From Eutrigla gurnardus (Eukaryota > Chordata > Actinopteri > Perciformes > Triglidae), in NCBI GenBank assembly GCA_963514095.1, contig OY741266.1, forward strand, positions 17,262,455 to 17,326,454: a stretch of 64,000 bases of DNA, read 5' to 3'. The notes under the pieces were generated by a model, which saw only the letters and a list, made by a program, of their open reading frames with translations, searched no databases and was not told the DNA's origin. Below, piece by piece: positions 28,050 to 38,502 of this stretch; position 1 is the stretch's first letter, and the number at the start of each line of letters is the position of its first letter. The position numbers and the translations under genes are program-made.

Positions 28050-31000
28050 ATACACATCATTCATAAATAGTCAGTGGTGGCTGAAGTCTCAGTGTTACAG
28101 TGTTAAATTACATTATTTTTGTCGTATTACTGATGTTTTATAATGTAAGCAGCAATAAAATAGCTGCTCAACTTTAGTGTTGTAGCCGCTCAAAAGGAGT
28201 TCTCATATAACCTAAAGTATATAAACTGATAAATAATTATATCAGTTTTACAGCAGCAAACAGGATATTGAAAACAAAACAAAAAATATAATACAGAAGT
28301 AAAAAACTATACATTAAATATAATCTCAGACAGACGGAGTGGTTGATTATTATATTATTGCAAATATGAAACAGGAGATGTGAAATTGTGTGTTTTCTAG
28401 GTTGAATCTTAATTATGAATGTCATCAAGTGACTGTAGCTGTCAGTAAATGTTGTGTAGTAGAAGTATAATCTAGTAGAGTTGAAATACTCAAGTAAAGT
28501 TCAAGTATCTCAAAATTGTACTTAATATCAAATGTTTCTTTTTTTATAGGCGATTCATATTAACCTGCAAAGAAACGCTGCATCTTTTCATCACCAGCAG
28601 AACAGACATGTGTTGATAAAAGACAGCTCTGCTGGACTCGTAGACACGTGAGTGTAGAAGTTCCTCACCGACAGAGAGGAGGACGTTGCCATCATGCCGA
28701 CTCCTGCTAGAACCGCACCAGTAGGATCCAGAGTCATCTGTTCTCAGGTTCTTGATGTCCACATAGAAGTACTTGTTTCTCTTGTTATCCCGTATATGAA
28801 ATCTGCCTTTTACCAAATCTTTCTCCTGCTCTGTTGTTTGTATCAGCTTCTCACAGCTGGAAGGACTCTCCTCTTTGCACAGGAATTTGATGTTTTCAAC
28901 ATGGCTGGCTGGATAGGTGCACGCAATATGGACAGTTTCTCCAGGGCTTTTATTTGCCACTAGTGTAACGTTATTCCCGTCTGAAAACATAAATTATAAT
29001 TACGTTAAATTTTAAACAGAAACACAGAGCTTAAATAATAAGTAATTGATTTAAGCAATAATGACAAAGCTAACTTTAACCATGCAGCTGGATAGTTTGA
29101 TCTAGCTGCATCATATCCATTATATTAATTAATTAATTAACTGCAAAGGAACTAATGTCGTATACTGCCCTACAGAGCCTAACTGCAGTAATTACATTTT
29201 TGGTCGAATTAGTTATAACTAATAATGAACTCCTTGATGTCTGTTTTATGTTGTGACAAACTTTTAGATTTCAATTTTGAGAAATAATTATAAAAAAATC
29301 CAACTCAAAACCAAAGCAATCATTGTGTTGAATAGTGAAGACAAGAATAATAGAAAGTATTAGTCTATTTGATAGGGAAACTACACTCAACAAAAATATA
29401 AACGCAACACTTTTGTTTTTGCTCCCATTTTTCATGAGATGGACTTAAAGATCTAAAATTCATTCCAGATACACAATATTACTATTTCTCTCAAACATTG
29501 TTCACAAATCAGTCTAAATGTGTGATAGTGAGCACTTCTGCTTTGCTGAGATAATCCATCCCGCCTCACAGGTGTGCCACATCAAGATGCTGATCTGACA
29601 TCATGATTAGTGCACAGGTGTGCCTTAGACTGTCCACAATAAAAGGCCACCCTGAAATGTGCATTTTTTTGCTTTATTGGGGGTCTGGGGACTCAGAACC
29701 AGTCAGTATCTGGTGTGACCACCATTTGCCTCATGCAGTGCAACACATCTTCTTCGCATAGAGTTTATCAGATTGTCAATTGTGGCCTGTGGAATGTTGG
29801 TCCACTCCTCTTCAATGGCTGTGCGAAGTTGCTGGATATTAGTGGGAACTGGTACACGCTGTCGTATACGCCGGTCAAGCACATCCCAAACATGCTCAAT
29901 GGGTGACATGTCGGGTGAGTATGCTGGCCATGCAAGAACTGGGACATTTTCAGCTTGCAAGAATTGTGTACAGATCCTTGCAAAATGGGGCCGTGCATTA
30001 TCTTGCTGAAACATGAGGTGATGTTCATGGATGTATGGCACAACAATGGGCCTCAGGATCTCATCACGGTATCTCTGTGCATTCAAAATGCCATCAATAA
30101 AATGCACCTGTGTTCTTCGTCCATAACAGATGCCTGCCCATACCATAACCCCACCACCACCATGGGCCACTCGATCCACAACACTGACATCAGCAAAGCG
30201 CTCACCCACACGACGCCACACACGCTGTCTGCCATCTGCCCTGAACAATGTAAACCGAGATTCATCCGTGAAGAGAACACCTCTCCAACGTGCCAGACGC
30301 CATCGAATGTGAGCATTTGCCCACTCAAGTCTGTTACGGCGACGAGCTGGAGTCAGGTCAAGACCCCGATGAGGACGGAAATTGTTTGGTTATGCAAACC
30401 AATTGTTTCAGCAGCTGTCTGAGTGGCTGGTCTCAGACGATCTTGGAGGTGAACCTGCTGGATGTGGAGGTCCTGGGCTGGTGTGGTTACACGTGGTCTG
30501 CGGTTGTGAGGCCGGTTGGATGTACTGCCATATTCTCTGAAACGCCTTTGGAGACGGCTTATGGTGGAGAAATGAACATTCAATGCACGAGCAACAGATC
30601 TGGTTGACATTCCTGCTGTCAGCATGCCAATTGCACGCTCCCTCAATGCTTGTGGCATCTGTGGCATTTTGCTGTGAGACAAAACTGCACATTTCAGAGT
30701 GGCCTTTTATTGTGGGCAGTATAAGGTACACCTGTGCACTAATCATGATGTCAGATCAGCATCTTGATGTGGCACACCTGTGAGGTGGGATGGATTATCT
30801 CAGCAAAGCAGAAGTGCTCACTATCACACATTTAGACAGATTTGTGAACAATGTTTGAGAGAAATGGTAATATTGTGTATCTGGAATGAATTTTAGATCT
30901 TCAAGTCCATCTCATGAAAAATGGGAGCAAAAACAAAAGTGTTGCGTTTATATTTTTGTTGAGTGTATTATCTAGATTGTGATTAAGTAAAAAAGTGAGA

Positions 31001-31563
31001 GAAAAAATGATTAATATAAAAAACTAATTAAGACTAAAATAAAACATAACTTCATAATATCAAGTCTGATACACAAATATTTTAATAGAGTTGTTAAACC
31101 CTTATAGATGCAAGTTAAATGCTGTGCAGTAAAAATTACCTTTTGATCTGCATTATAGTCGAGAGGATGAAGTATACAAAATAATACAAATTCTTAAGTA
31201 GAATACAAGAACCTCATCTTGGAGCTGCCGGGTGATTTATTCTACACGGTAGTTTATTTTGACATCCATGCTAGCCTGTCTTTATATGAGAATTTTACAT
31301 AATGTTTTTACACCTAATTGTACTTACAGTTTATTGCGATGCGTCCTCCTTTGTTTCCTGTCACAAACAGGAACCTGACACTGGCTGTTATTTAAAAAAT
31401 TAAAGAAGAAGCATCAAGAAAAGTAAAATTACGTTTTTTTCATCATTAACACAGTCAGCAGGTTTTCGCCAAAAAAAAACAAAAATCACATGAGAGAAAT
31501 CACAAACAGAAGAATATAATTACCTGTTATTAAGTAAATGATGACTTTCAGTGATATTCTCAT
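27075..31563 (-). CDS. CD300/pIgR-like Ig receptor 1, two ITIM-like motifs
   Basis: Exons in transcript order: 31524-31563 (signal peptide MRISLKVIIYLITG), 28669-28980 (V domain), 27588-27695 (transmembrane), 27432-27475 and 27075-27323 (tail). They close in frame to 250 aa. The V domain has the canonical cysteine pair (IACTY and YWCG) plus the extra pair FLC/SSC characteristic of CD300/CMRF35/pIgR V domains. The membrane exon gives MITIVVVLCLAVALLLTLIL followed by a Cys/Arg/Lys-rich stop-transfer. The tail holds SVYATV and LHYASV, both fitting the ITIM consensus (S/I/V/L)xYxx(I/V/L), so an inhibitory surface receptor acting through SHP phosphatases is likely. There is no stalk exon. Intron 1 carries a Tc1 transposon and a 57-bp Ig-like cassette (31328-31384). 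The exact orthologue is not known to me. Confidence 0.85.
27368..27431. repeat. (CA)n microsatellite forming a splice donor in receptor 1
   Basis: A CA run of about 64 bp, (GT)n in the transcript. It starts exactly at the donor of exon 27432-27475 and fills over half of a 108-bp intron. Confidence 0.95.
28019..28048. repeat. (CA)n microsatellite in receptor 1 intron
   Basis: A CA run of about 30 bp between the V and transmembrane exons. Confidence 0.9.
29384..30965 (-). mobile_element. Tc1-like DNA transposon with about 280-bp TIRs
   Basis: The ends are long inverted repeats starting CACTCAACAAAAATATAAAC (29384 inward, and its complement at 30965). They extend about 280 bp each with roughly eight mismatches by eye. 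The element is flanked by TA on both sides (29382-29383 and 30966-30967), the Tc1/mariner target duplication. It encodes a broken DD34E transposase on the minus strand. It sits in intron 1 of Ig receptor 1, in the same transcriptional direction. Confidence 0.95.
29703..30667 (-). pseudogene. Tc1-like transposase, broken by internal deletion and frameshift
   Basis: The N-terminal part (from 30667, MPQMPQALRERAIGML) has the paired-type helix-turn-helix region with TRSVARALNV and STISRLQRRFREYG. The C-terminal part has the catalytic triad. The first Asp is in FTDESRF (frame running through about 30255). The second Asp is in QQDNARPH and the Glu in SPDMSPIEHVWD, with 34 residues between these two, so it is the DD34E class. 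The two parts are in different frames. Near 30376-30381 the linker that should follow LHNQTIS is missing and the frame shifts to a stop soon after. This copy cannot make a full transposase. Confidence 0.92.
31328..31384 (-). pseudogene. 57-bp Ig-like cassette or V-exon relic in receptor 1
   Basis: On the minus strand an AG acceptor is followed by 57 bp that read A-SVRFLFVTGNKGGRIAIN in phase 1, then a perfect GTAAGT donor. The sequence resembles the first strands of a CD300-like V domain. The Cys codon expected next (TGT) overlaps the donor, and reading on reaches a stop (TAG) two codons after CKY. As a 57-bp phase 1-1 unit it could be spliced between the signal and V exons without changing frame. 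It is either a decayed first V exon or a small cassette exon. Confidence 0.55.
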
Positions 31564-32129
31564 TGTCCCAGGGAAGCTTATATTAAATTATATTAAATCT
31601 TAAGCTCAATTTCTCGACTGTCAGTCGTCACAACACTTGCATACTTCTGACACACTTTATATCTCTTTGCTTAAAATGAGTAGCCACTTCTCTTATCCAG
31701 CACATGACTAGAGACATTTGAATTTTAAAATGAGGGTGTATTTTTATAGAAAGAGTGGAAGAGAGACAGAAAGGGAAAAGGAGAAGTGACAGAGAGGGGT
31801 GGAGAGTGTTAATTCATATTGAGAGTAATTCTGCACCTGCGTCCCATGAGGTGATGATATACTAATGTAGTTTTTCAGAGGGAGGTATAGACAGCACAAA
31901 TCTATACTCAAAACTTGCTTTAATGTACAGTTAAAAACCTGAACATACAATTATTATGTGTATTCAGAAGAATCAAAGAAAAACACATTCACATTTCTTG
32001 AAATAATATCCTATTTCCGTAAAGTGTGGGTATACATATATACAATGCTGTTTTAGGACTAATTCCTGCAATTTTCAATTCACAACCTGTGAATTTAGTT
32101 TGACAGAAATCTGTGAGTAGTGATGACGA
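31564..32129. other. Spacer between receptors 1 and 2
   Basis: No coding sequence was seen. It should contain the promoter and 5' UTR of receptor 1 and the 3' UTR of receptor 2. Confidence 0.5.
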
Positions 32130-35100
32130 TCACATCTGAGTTACGACATTGTAATAGACTGTTGGTTGGTCTGCTGCTTTGTGTTGAAGAGTGGAGTAAG
32201 TAAGCTCTGCAGAACGAGGTGTGACAGCGCCACCGCCAGTGTGTTTGTTGAAGCTAACGGTGGAGTAGAAGAGGTCGTCTGCTTGGCTCTGAGACTCTGA
32301 TGAAACAGACGCGTTGGAGTAAATATTGTCTGAGGGATCTCTTCTGGTGATCTGGGGTCCTTGTTTCTGACTGAACTGTGTGGTACAGGCCGTGTCACAG
32401 TCCTTTCCTGCACGGAGAGTGATTTGCAAAGTTTTAGCTTTCAACTTTTCGACTTTCACTTCCTCAAAAACATTTTTTGGACTTTCCAATAATGATGCAT
32501 TTAAAGCAGTAAATGAAAATCATTAAAAACACAATAAATTGCTGCAATTTTCTGGAAGTTTAGTCGTGTCAGTTCAGTTCAGTTAGTGTAGGCTACTTCT
32601 GGGTGGTTGTTAGTGTATTTCTGGGTGGTTGTTAATGTACTTCTGGTGGTAGTTAGTGTATTCCTGGGTGGTTTATGGGTGTATTTCTGGGTGGTTGATG
32701 GGTGTATTTCTGGATGGTAGTTTGTGTATTTCTGGGTGGTTGTTAGTGTATTTCTGGGTGGTTGTAGTGCATTTCTGGTATTTCTGGGTGGTTGTAAGTG
32801 TATTTCTGGGTGGTTGTTAGTGTATTTCTGGGTGGTTAGTGTATTTCTGGTTGGTTGTAAGTGTATTTCTGAGTGGTTGTTAGTGTATTTCTGGGTGGTT
32901 GTTAGTGTATTTCTGGGTGGTTAGTGTATTTCTGGGTGGTTGTAAGTGTATTTCTGAGTGGTTGTAGTGTATTTCTGGGTGGTTAGTGTATTTCTGGGTG
33001 GTTGTAAGTGTATTTCTGGGTGGTTGTAGTGTATTTCTGGGTGGTTGTTAGTGTATTTCTGGGTGGTTGTAAGTGTATTTCTGGGTGGTTGTAAGTGTAC
33101 TTCTGGGTGGTTGTAAGTGTATTTCTGGGTGGTTGTAAGTGTATTTCTGGGTGGTTAGTGTATTTCTGGGTGGTTGTAGGTGTATTTCTGGGTGGTTGTT
33201 AGTGTATTTCTGGGTGGTTAGTGTATTTCTGGGCAGTTGTTAGTGTATTTCTGGGTGGTTGTTAGTGTATTTCTGGGTGGTTGTTAGTGTATTTCTGGGT
33301 GGTTAGTGTATTTCTGGGCGGTTGTTAGTGTTTTCTGTGTGGTTGTTTCTTGGTTGGTTTGTTGCTAAGTGATTGCTCTGGCTCGCTGGGCAGTTTGAGG
33401 GTGGTCATTAGGGGGTTCTAGACGGTCGCTAGGTGATCATGAGCTGTTCTTGTTGTTGGGTGTTGCTCGGTCATTGCTAGGTTTTATGGGGTAATTGTTC
33501 AGGTGACTCTGTTTTCTACCATCAAATTGCCATTATATTCTGAATAAAATATTATATGAGTGTCAGTTTTATACCAGATGATGCTTGGGTGTCTCTGTTT
33601 CGATATCTGAAGAATATCAGAAGGCCCATCGCCAGAGCCAGCAAAATAACCCCGAGACTTGCTGCAATGTAGACCAGCTTCTCTGAAAAAGAGAGAGCAT
33701 CGCGTCACGGTTATGATGTCGAGTATCACCGGGGATCTTGTCTCTATCACATCTATGCAGATGGTTCCTTACTAGATGAAGTGTTTGGCAAGTCAGGGTC
33801 ATTTGTGTTTCCTGAAAGAAAAAGGAAAGAAATGTGTTACACCATCACAATTGATAAGCTATAGTGTCTCATTTCTTTCTCACAGTCAGCCTATTGTCTG
33901 TTGTGAAAAAAAGAGAAGATCAGTTAGAGAGAGACTGTTGTGCTGCAAGGCGGTGTGGTTAATACTGTTGCCTCACAGCAAGAGGGGCCATGGGTTCATA
34001 TCCGGCGAGTCTTCCCTGTGTTGACGTTAGGTTGTACTTCTTCAGTTCCACATGCCAAAGACATGTAGGATAGGTCAATTGATAACTCTACATTGCCCCT
34101 TAAAAGGATAAGAATTTACAGGAAATTGATGTATGTTGTAAAATTGAGCATTTTCTAGTAAATAGGAAATGCAACACAGGTTTTCATCCATGAAGTGATG
34201 AATATTCATATACAGTGCTGAATCAACTTACCCGCTATGACTGTGAGGACTACCTCATTGTACGTGTCCAGACCAACTCTGTCTATTCCACACCAGTAGG
34301 TTCCTGAGTCGTCCTCCGTCAGACCAGAGATGGTCACGGTGAATTTGTTCCCTTCATCTTTTATGCCATATTTCCCATCATTTGAATCTTTTATATTTTT
34401 ACTGCTACGTATTAGGATGTCTTCATTTGCACACGGTCCCTTGCAGAAATATTTGATATTGGTAACTGCGTTGGAGTGAGAGCATTTTATTGTGACGTCC
34501 TCTCCCAACACTCCTGTTACTGACACGGCTTCGGTCCGTAATCCTGCACAAAACACACACACAGCAACAACGGTCAGATCTTCATCCAGATGCACTCATC
34601 CTGCTCTTTAAAGCCGGGTTTCCCAAACGTTTTTGGTTTCTCACCCTTTTGCTATCCGACCCCTGACATAGGTTGCATATATGTAGGTTGTTTATGCTGT
34701 TTCGGTTGTTTAATTTGAATATTTTTACAGGATGAAAGAGGTAAAACTATGCAGTGTCACATGAACAAAAGCAGATACAGCAGAACTCTTAATTTTGTGT
34801 ACTACAGTTTGTATTATTTAACCCTGGCAATCATTTCACAAGCCTCTGGAGGTTTTGGAAAAGCTACTTTGCTTCCTAATCTTGTTACAGCTCACCGCAA
34901 AACAAAAACAAAAAAAGTCCTAGATCTGAAGTTTCAGAAGTCACCAAAGCTTAAGGTATAGGTTACAAAACAACAGCAAGGAATTACTGAGAGTTGTTGA
35001 GCCCTTAAACAACATCAGGAAGGTGAATTAATAAAAAAGGCTAAACAATCAGATAGAGGAAGAGAGACAGATGGACAAAAGAGTTTGACTTACCTCCCAG

Positions 35101-35133
35101 AAGAAAGACCAAAATGAGGGAAATCATCTTCAT
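32130..35133 (-). CDS. CD300/pIgR-like Ig receptor 2, three ITIM-like motifs
   Basis: Exons in transcript order: 35094-35133 (signal MKMISLILVFLLG), 34232-34543 (V domain), 33773-33811 (13-residue stalk), 33575-33682 (transmembrane) and 32130-32407 (tail). They close in frame to 258 aa. The V domain has IKCSH and YWCG for the canonical disulfide and YFCKGPC for the second CD300-type cysteines. The membrane segment is LVYIAASLGVILLALAMGLL. The tail carries LFYSTV, LTYSTL and VYYNVV, three ITIM-type motifs, plus NIYSNA. This predicts a strongly inhibitory receptor. The last intron contains a large 22-bp minisatellite (32583-33345), and a decayed SINE lies between the V and stalk exons. An ATG two codons downstream could also start the protein. 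Confidence 0.87.
32583..33345. repeat. 22-bp minisatellite in receptor 2 last intron
   Basis: Tandem array of roughly three dozen units of about 22 bp, consensus GTGTATTTCTGGGTGGTTGT plus TA. Shorter variants lack TTG or TTGT. Units are imperfect at both edges. The apparent open frame here (repeated FWVVVSVFLGG) is an artefact of the repeat. It is not CRISPR: there are no unique spacers between units. Confidence 0.95.
33941..34102 (+). repeat. Decayed tRNA-derived SINE copy
   Basis: It is alignable by eye to the better copy at 42505. It has 'gcggtgtggttaatactgtt' (A-box region), 'tgggttcatatccgg' (B-box like), 'catgccaaagacatgtagga' and 'caattgataactctacattg'. It lies in an intron of receptor 2. 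Confidence 0.75.
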
Positions 35134-35881
35134 ACTGCTCATACGATATGTTTCCTTTGCCTTTACTTATTATTGCAGATGTTCATACTTTTCACAACAA
35201 CTCTGCATTTGTTCCTCTTTAGTGTTGCACTTCCTTTGTTACATCAGCTCCGTCTGTCTGCATCTCCTTACCAAACCACTTATCATGTGAGAAGCACCAA
35301 AACAGCCCTCCCATCTCTTAGAAAGTACAGATATCTGTTTAAAATGTAGAGAATAAAAGTAAAAAGTGAAATACTTAAGTAAAGTACAGATACCTGAAGA
35401 TTCTTCATTACTTCCCACCTCTGCTCATAGTGAATGTTTAAGATCAAAGAGGCCAGTAAATAATGAACACAAGGACACCCTCCGATATTCACATTTGGTT
35501 TATTTTGGTGAAATCTATCAGAAAGCATGCAGACTGTTCTTCTCAGACTGTGGTATTTCTTTTCAGTCTTTTTTCTTTTGACATTTTTTTTTTTTTTTTT
35601 CTCATCCAAAACAATTTCCTCAAATAACAAAACACAGCAATAATGAACACGATAACGACATGATTTACTAAAGATCCTTAATGACTAACTTTTGAATGGG
35701 CTAACATCCCTTCCAATCACAATGAAGGATTGGTTTATTACAACCCCACTATTGCTATTTTGGCCAACATTCTTACATATAATAACAACAATAATCTTAC
35801 CAGGATCTGGGAATGCAGCAACAATGAAACAAAGGTTAACATACTGTGACAGACTTTCAGTCGGAGGTTATTGACCTGGAA
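35134..35881. other. Spacer between receptors 2 and 3
   Basis: No coding sequence was seen. Minus-strand AATAAA at 35734-35739 (about 145 bases past the receptor 3 stop) and at 35499-35504 are candidate poly(A) signals for receptor 3. A T-run at 35585-35600 is notable. Confidence 0.5.
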
Positions 35882-38502
35882 TTATCCTTCAACCATAATT
35901 TCCTCCTTGACTCCCAGAGGTCCATCTTTAGGATCCCTTGCATGAATGTTGGAATAGATGTGCTTCTCTAGCTGGCTGAGATCCAGACATTCGTATTCGG
36001 AGCTGTGCTTCAGTTCATCCATATCAACGTATTCAACGTGGCCGAGAGTGACAGTGGACAGCGGGCGACAGAGGTCGGCCGATGGCGGTGGTAAAGCTGA
36101 CCAATCAGTGCAGTCTGCTTCCGAAAAGCTGCAACTGAGATCGGGTTCAGTTGTCGGGCCGGGCATCATTGTCTCATAGTCCGATGATGTCTGTGGGACG
36201 AACAGAAACTAGATGACAGTGAACTGCTTCTTGCATGAGAGATCATGCTATTCTCTAAATGGGAATGTGTTTGTGTTTTGTGGTACTCGACAGCCGTGCT
36301 AGCAACTCCGTGAAGCCGTTCTAAGGCACGCTGTTGATTTGAGCTGAAATGCTAACATCAGCATGCTAACATACTCGCCAAGACAATGCTAATATGCTGA
36401 TGTTCAGCAGGTATAATGTTTACCATATGGTCATCAGGTGATCATCACTGGGCGACAGCTGACGCACAACTCAAATCAAACCTCCAATCAAATCCTGTGA
36501 AATCTGTGGGCACCAATGGAGGACGCCTGTTGAATCAACTACAAATCCAGCTCAACTTATACTTATTGGCATTAAATACAGTCTGATGGGACTGTATTTA
36601 GTGTTGCAGGCATTTTGACCTGATGCTGCAGCATTAAAGGTCAGTGGATGGCCAAACGTATTACAATTCATCCTGATGGGAACACCAATGCACCAAAATT
36701 CATCCATCCACTACTTAGATGAGATACTTCCACCCTGACACCAGTGGTGGGCCAACGTTGCCGTAGCGACGCTGCTAATGCGGTTTGGACCAACCTCTCT
36801 GTTGTTGCGCGGGCCAGGTCTTCGGTGGTTGACAGCCAGCAGGAGACAAAGTGTGAACAGACATATAAAGAGGATTGCTCCCAGGCACATCGCTGCAGTC
36901 ACAAACAGCGACAGGTGGATCTCTGCAGGAGGGAACGACAACTGAATTGACTTAGATTTACTCACACACATACAATTACGACACACACACACACACACAC
37001 CACTCACTGTTCACTGTGAGCACCTCTGGAGGGATGGGCGATCCAGTTACTGGGAAGCACAAATACATAAAAACTATTAAAGTACAAAAATAGAACAAAC
37101 GCACTCGTACTTGCTGATGTACACAGATGTTACTTACTGGGGTGTGTGAGATAATCCAGAGGGCAGAGAATACAATATAGTTTACAAAACACACATATAT
37201 GCAATATACAGTATATAGTTTATCTTGCAGCCAAGCAGCAGTAAGGTACTTTGCCACTTAGTCGTGGTAATCAGCATGGGGGGGTCCCAGCTTCCTCTGA
37301 TTTCTATCTGCTGTTCTTGGGGCTTGGGTCTCAGAGTGCGGGGGTGATGATGACGCCCCCTCTCTGACCTTTCCTGGCTCCCCCTTGCCGCTGCATCGTT
37401 GTTGTACCTCATTAACCTCTAGTCGTCATAGCGGTTTCTGTTTGCTCACATCGGAACACTGAACTAGTAGTTATTTCATATCTTAGATGTTGGGTTTCAA
37501 GCGTCCACTGATCCCACATCCTCTACATATATCCCCTCTCAGTGGGATTGCTCTCACAGCAGCAGTGCAACAGTTCCACATTCTCTTCCCTCGTCCATGT
37601 ATGTCTTGTTCCAGTAGCCCATTAATCATCAGGTTGCCATGGTTTCCTCAACCCCTGAGGCCAGACCCTGTTGACCCAGGTGAGTCCGAGCCCGGTATGA
37701 CCGTATCCGCTTCAATCAATGCTTGAGGTAGATGTATGTGCATGTATATACACACACACACACACACAAATTGAGCACATGATTGGAACGTGCAGAAAAG
37801 AGGAAGATGCATGGGAAAACGCTACTTCCAGTGTATCACTAGTTCCAGTGTATCACTACTTACAGTGTATCACTACTTACTTCTCATTTATAGCATGAGA
37901 GACCTGACATTTTTCGATTGAAACCCCCGGTTGGACAGAAAGTGTAGCCGTAAGGCCCCGAACCAGAACGCAGACTTTGTGCACATAACAGAAGATGAGC
38001 AGCCAACACAGTGATCCTGTGCCGTGACATGACGTACTGTACCTTGGGAAACATTCAGCTGTATGAAACTGATCACGGAGCTCACGTCCACCCCACACCG
38101 GTACGTCCCGCTGTCCTCTAAGGCGAGTTCGTCCACGCTGACGATGAAGAAGGCTCCCGTTGTGTTGTCGTACAGAGAGAAGCGTCCACGGCTGTCCCAC
38201 TGGTCGTGTTTTTCTGTCCGTATCAAGAGGGTGTTGCACATTTTGTCTCCACTGTCATAGCAGAAGTACTTAGTATTGTTCTGCTGGCCGTTTTCATATT
38301 TACACTTGAAGACATACCCCTGGCCTTTCACACCGGTCACAGATGTGGTCCGGACACTGATGAGAGCTGCCGGCCAGAAATAAAGCTGTAAGCTGCGTTC
38401 ATCACATGTCATCACATGTTTTGATGAAGAGTTTAGCCCACCTTGAATTTGTAGCACAGTAATGATGACAGTCACACTCCATGAGATCCAGTTTGCTCCC
38501 AT
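35882..38502 (-). CDS. CD300/pIgR-like Ig receptor 3, tail with YxxM and paired tyrosines
   Basis: Exons in transcript order: 38442-38502 (signal MGANWISWSVTVIITVLQIQ), 38043-38366 (V domain), 37008-37049 (stalk), 36795-36922 (transmembrane) and 35882-36190 (tail). They close in frame to 287 aa. V-domain cysteines are FKCKY and YRCG (canonical) and YFCYDSGDKMC (second pair). The membrane segment is LFVTAAMCLGAILFICLFTL. The tail starts TSSDYETM and includes HVEYVDMDEL, SSEYECLDL and KHIYSNI. YETM and YVDM fit the PI3-kinase p85 motif YxxM. SEYECL fits an ITIM. YSNI fits a Grb2-type YxN. YECL and YSNI are separated by nine residues, an ITAM-like pair with slightly long spacing. The donor of the transmembrane exon (GAG|gttggt) was chosen to keep phase 0 with the tail. 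If the exon is not spliced there it reads on to a stop near 36711. Confidence 0.83.
36330..36710. repeat. Dispersed fish repeat in receptor 3 intron
   Basis: It contains 'gctaacatcagcatgctaac', 'aatgctaatatgctgatgtt' and 'cagcaggtataatgtttacc', a pattern I recognise as a widespread teleost repeat. It lies between the transmembrane and tail exons. Boundaries are approximate. Confidence 0.55.
36980..37001. repeat. Short (CA)n run beside receptor 3 stalk exon
   Basis: A CA run of about 22 bp just beyond the GTGAGT donor of the stalk exon, again placing a GT-rich tract directly after a splice donor. Confidence 0.9.

Noticed and set aside
29773..30422. Plus-strand open frames of 60-155 codons within the Tc1 element
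   Set aside because: They are antisense shadows of the transposase and have no recognisable protein features.
32583..33345. Regularly spaced repeats that could recall a CRISPR array
   Set aside because: Units are directly tandem with no unique spacers, and the DNA is vertebrate. It is a minisatellite in an intron.
36711..36794. Reading frame continuing past the receptor 3 transmembrane exon to a stop
   Set aside because: The GAG|gttggt donor at 36795 restores phase with the tail exon starting TSSDYETM, the usual arrangement. A read-through isoform is possible but has no support here.
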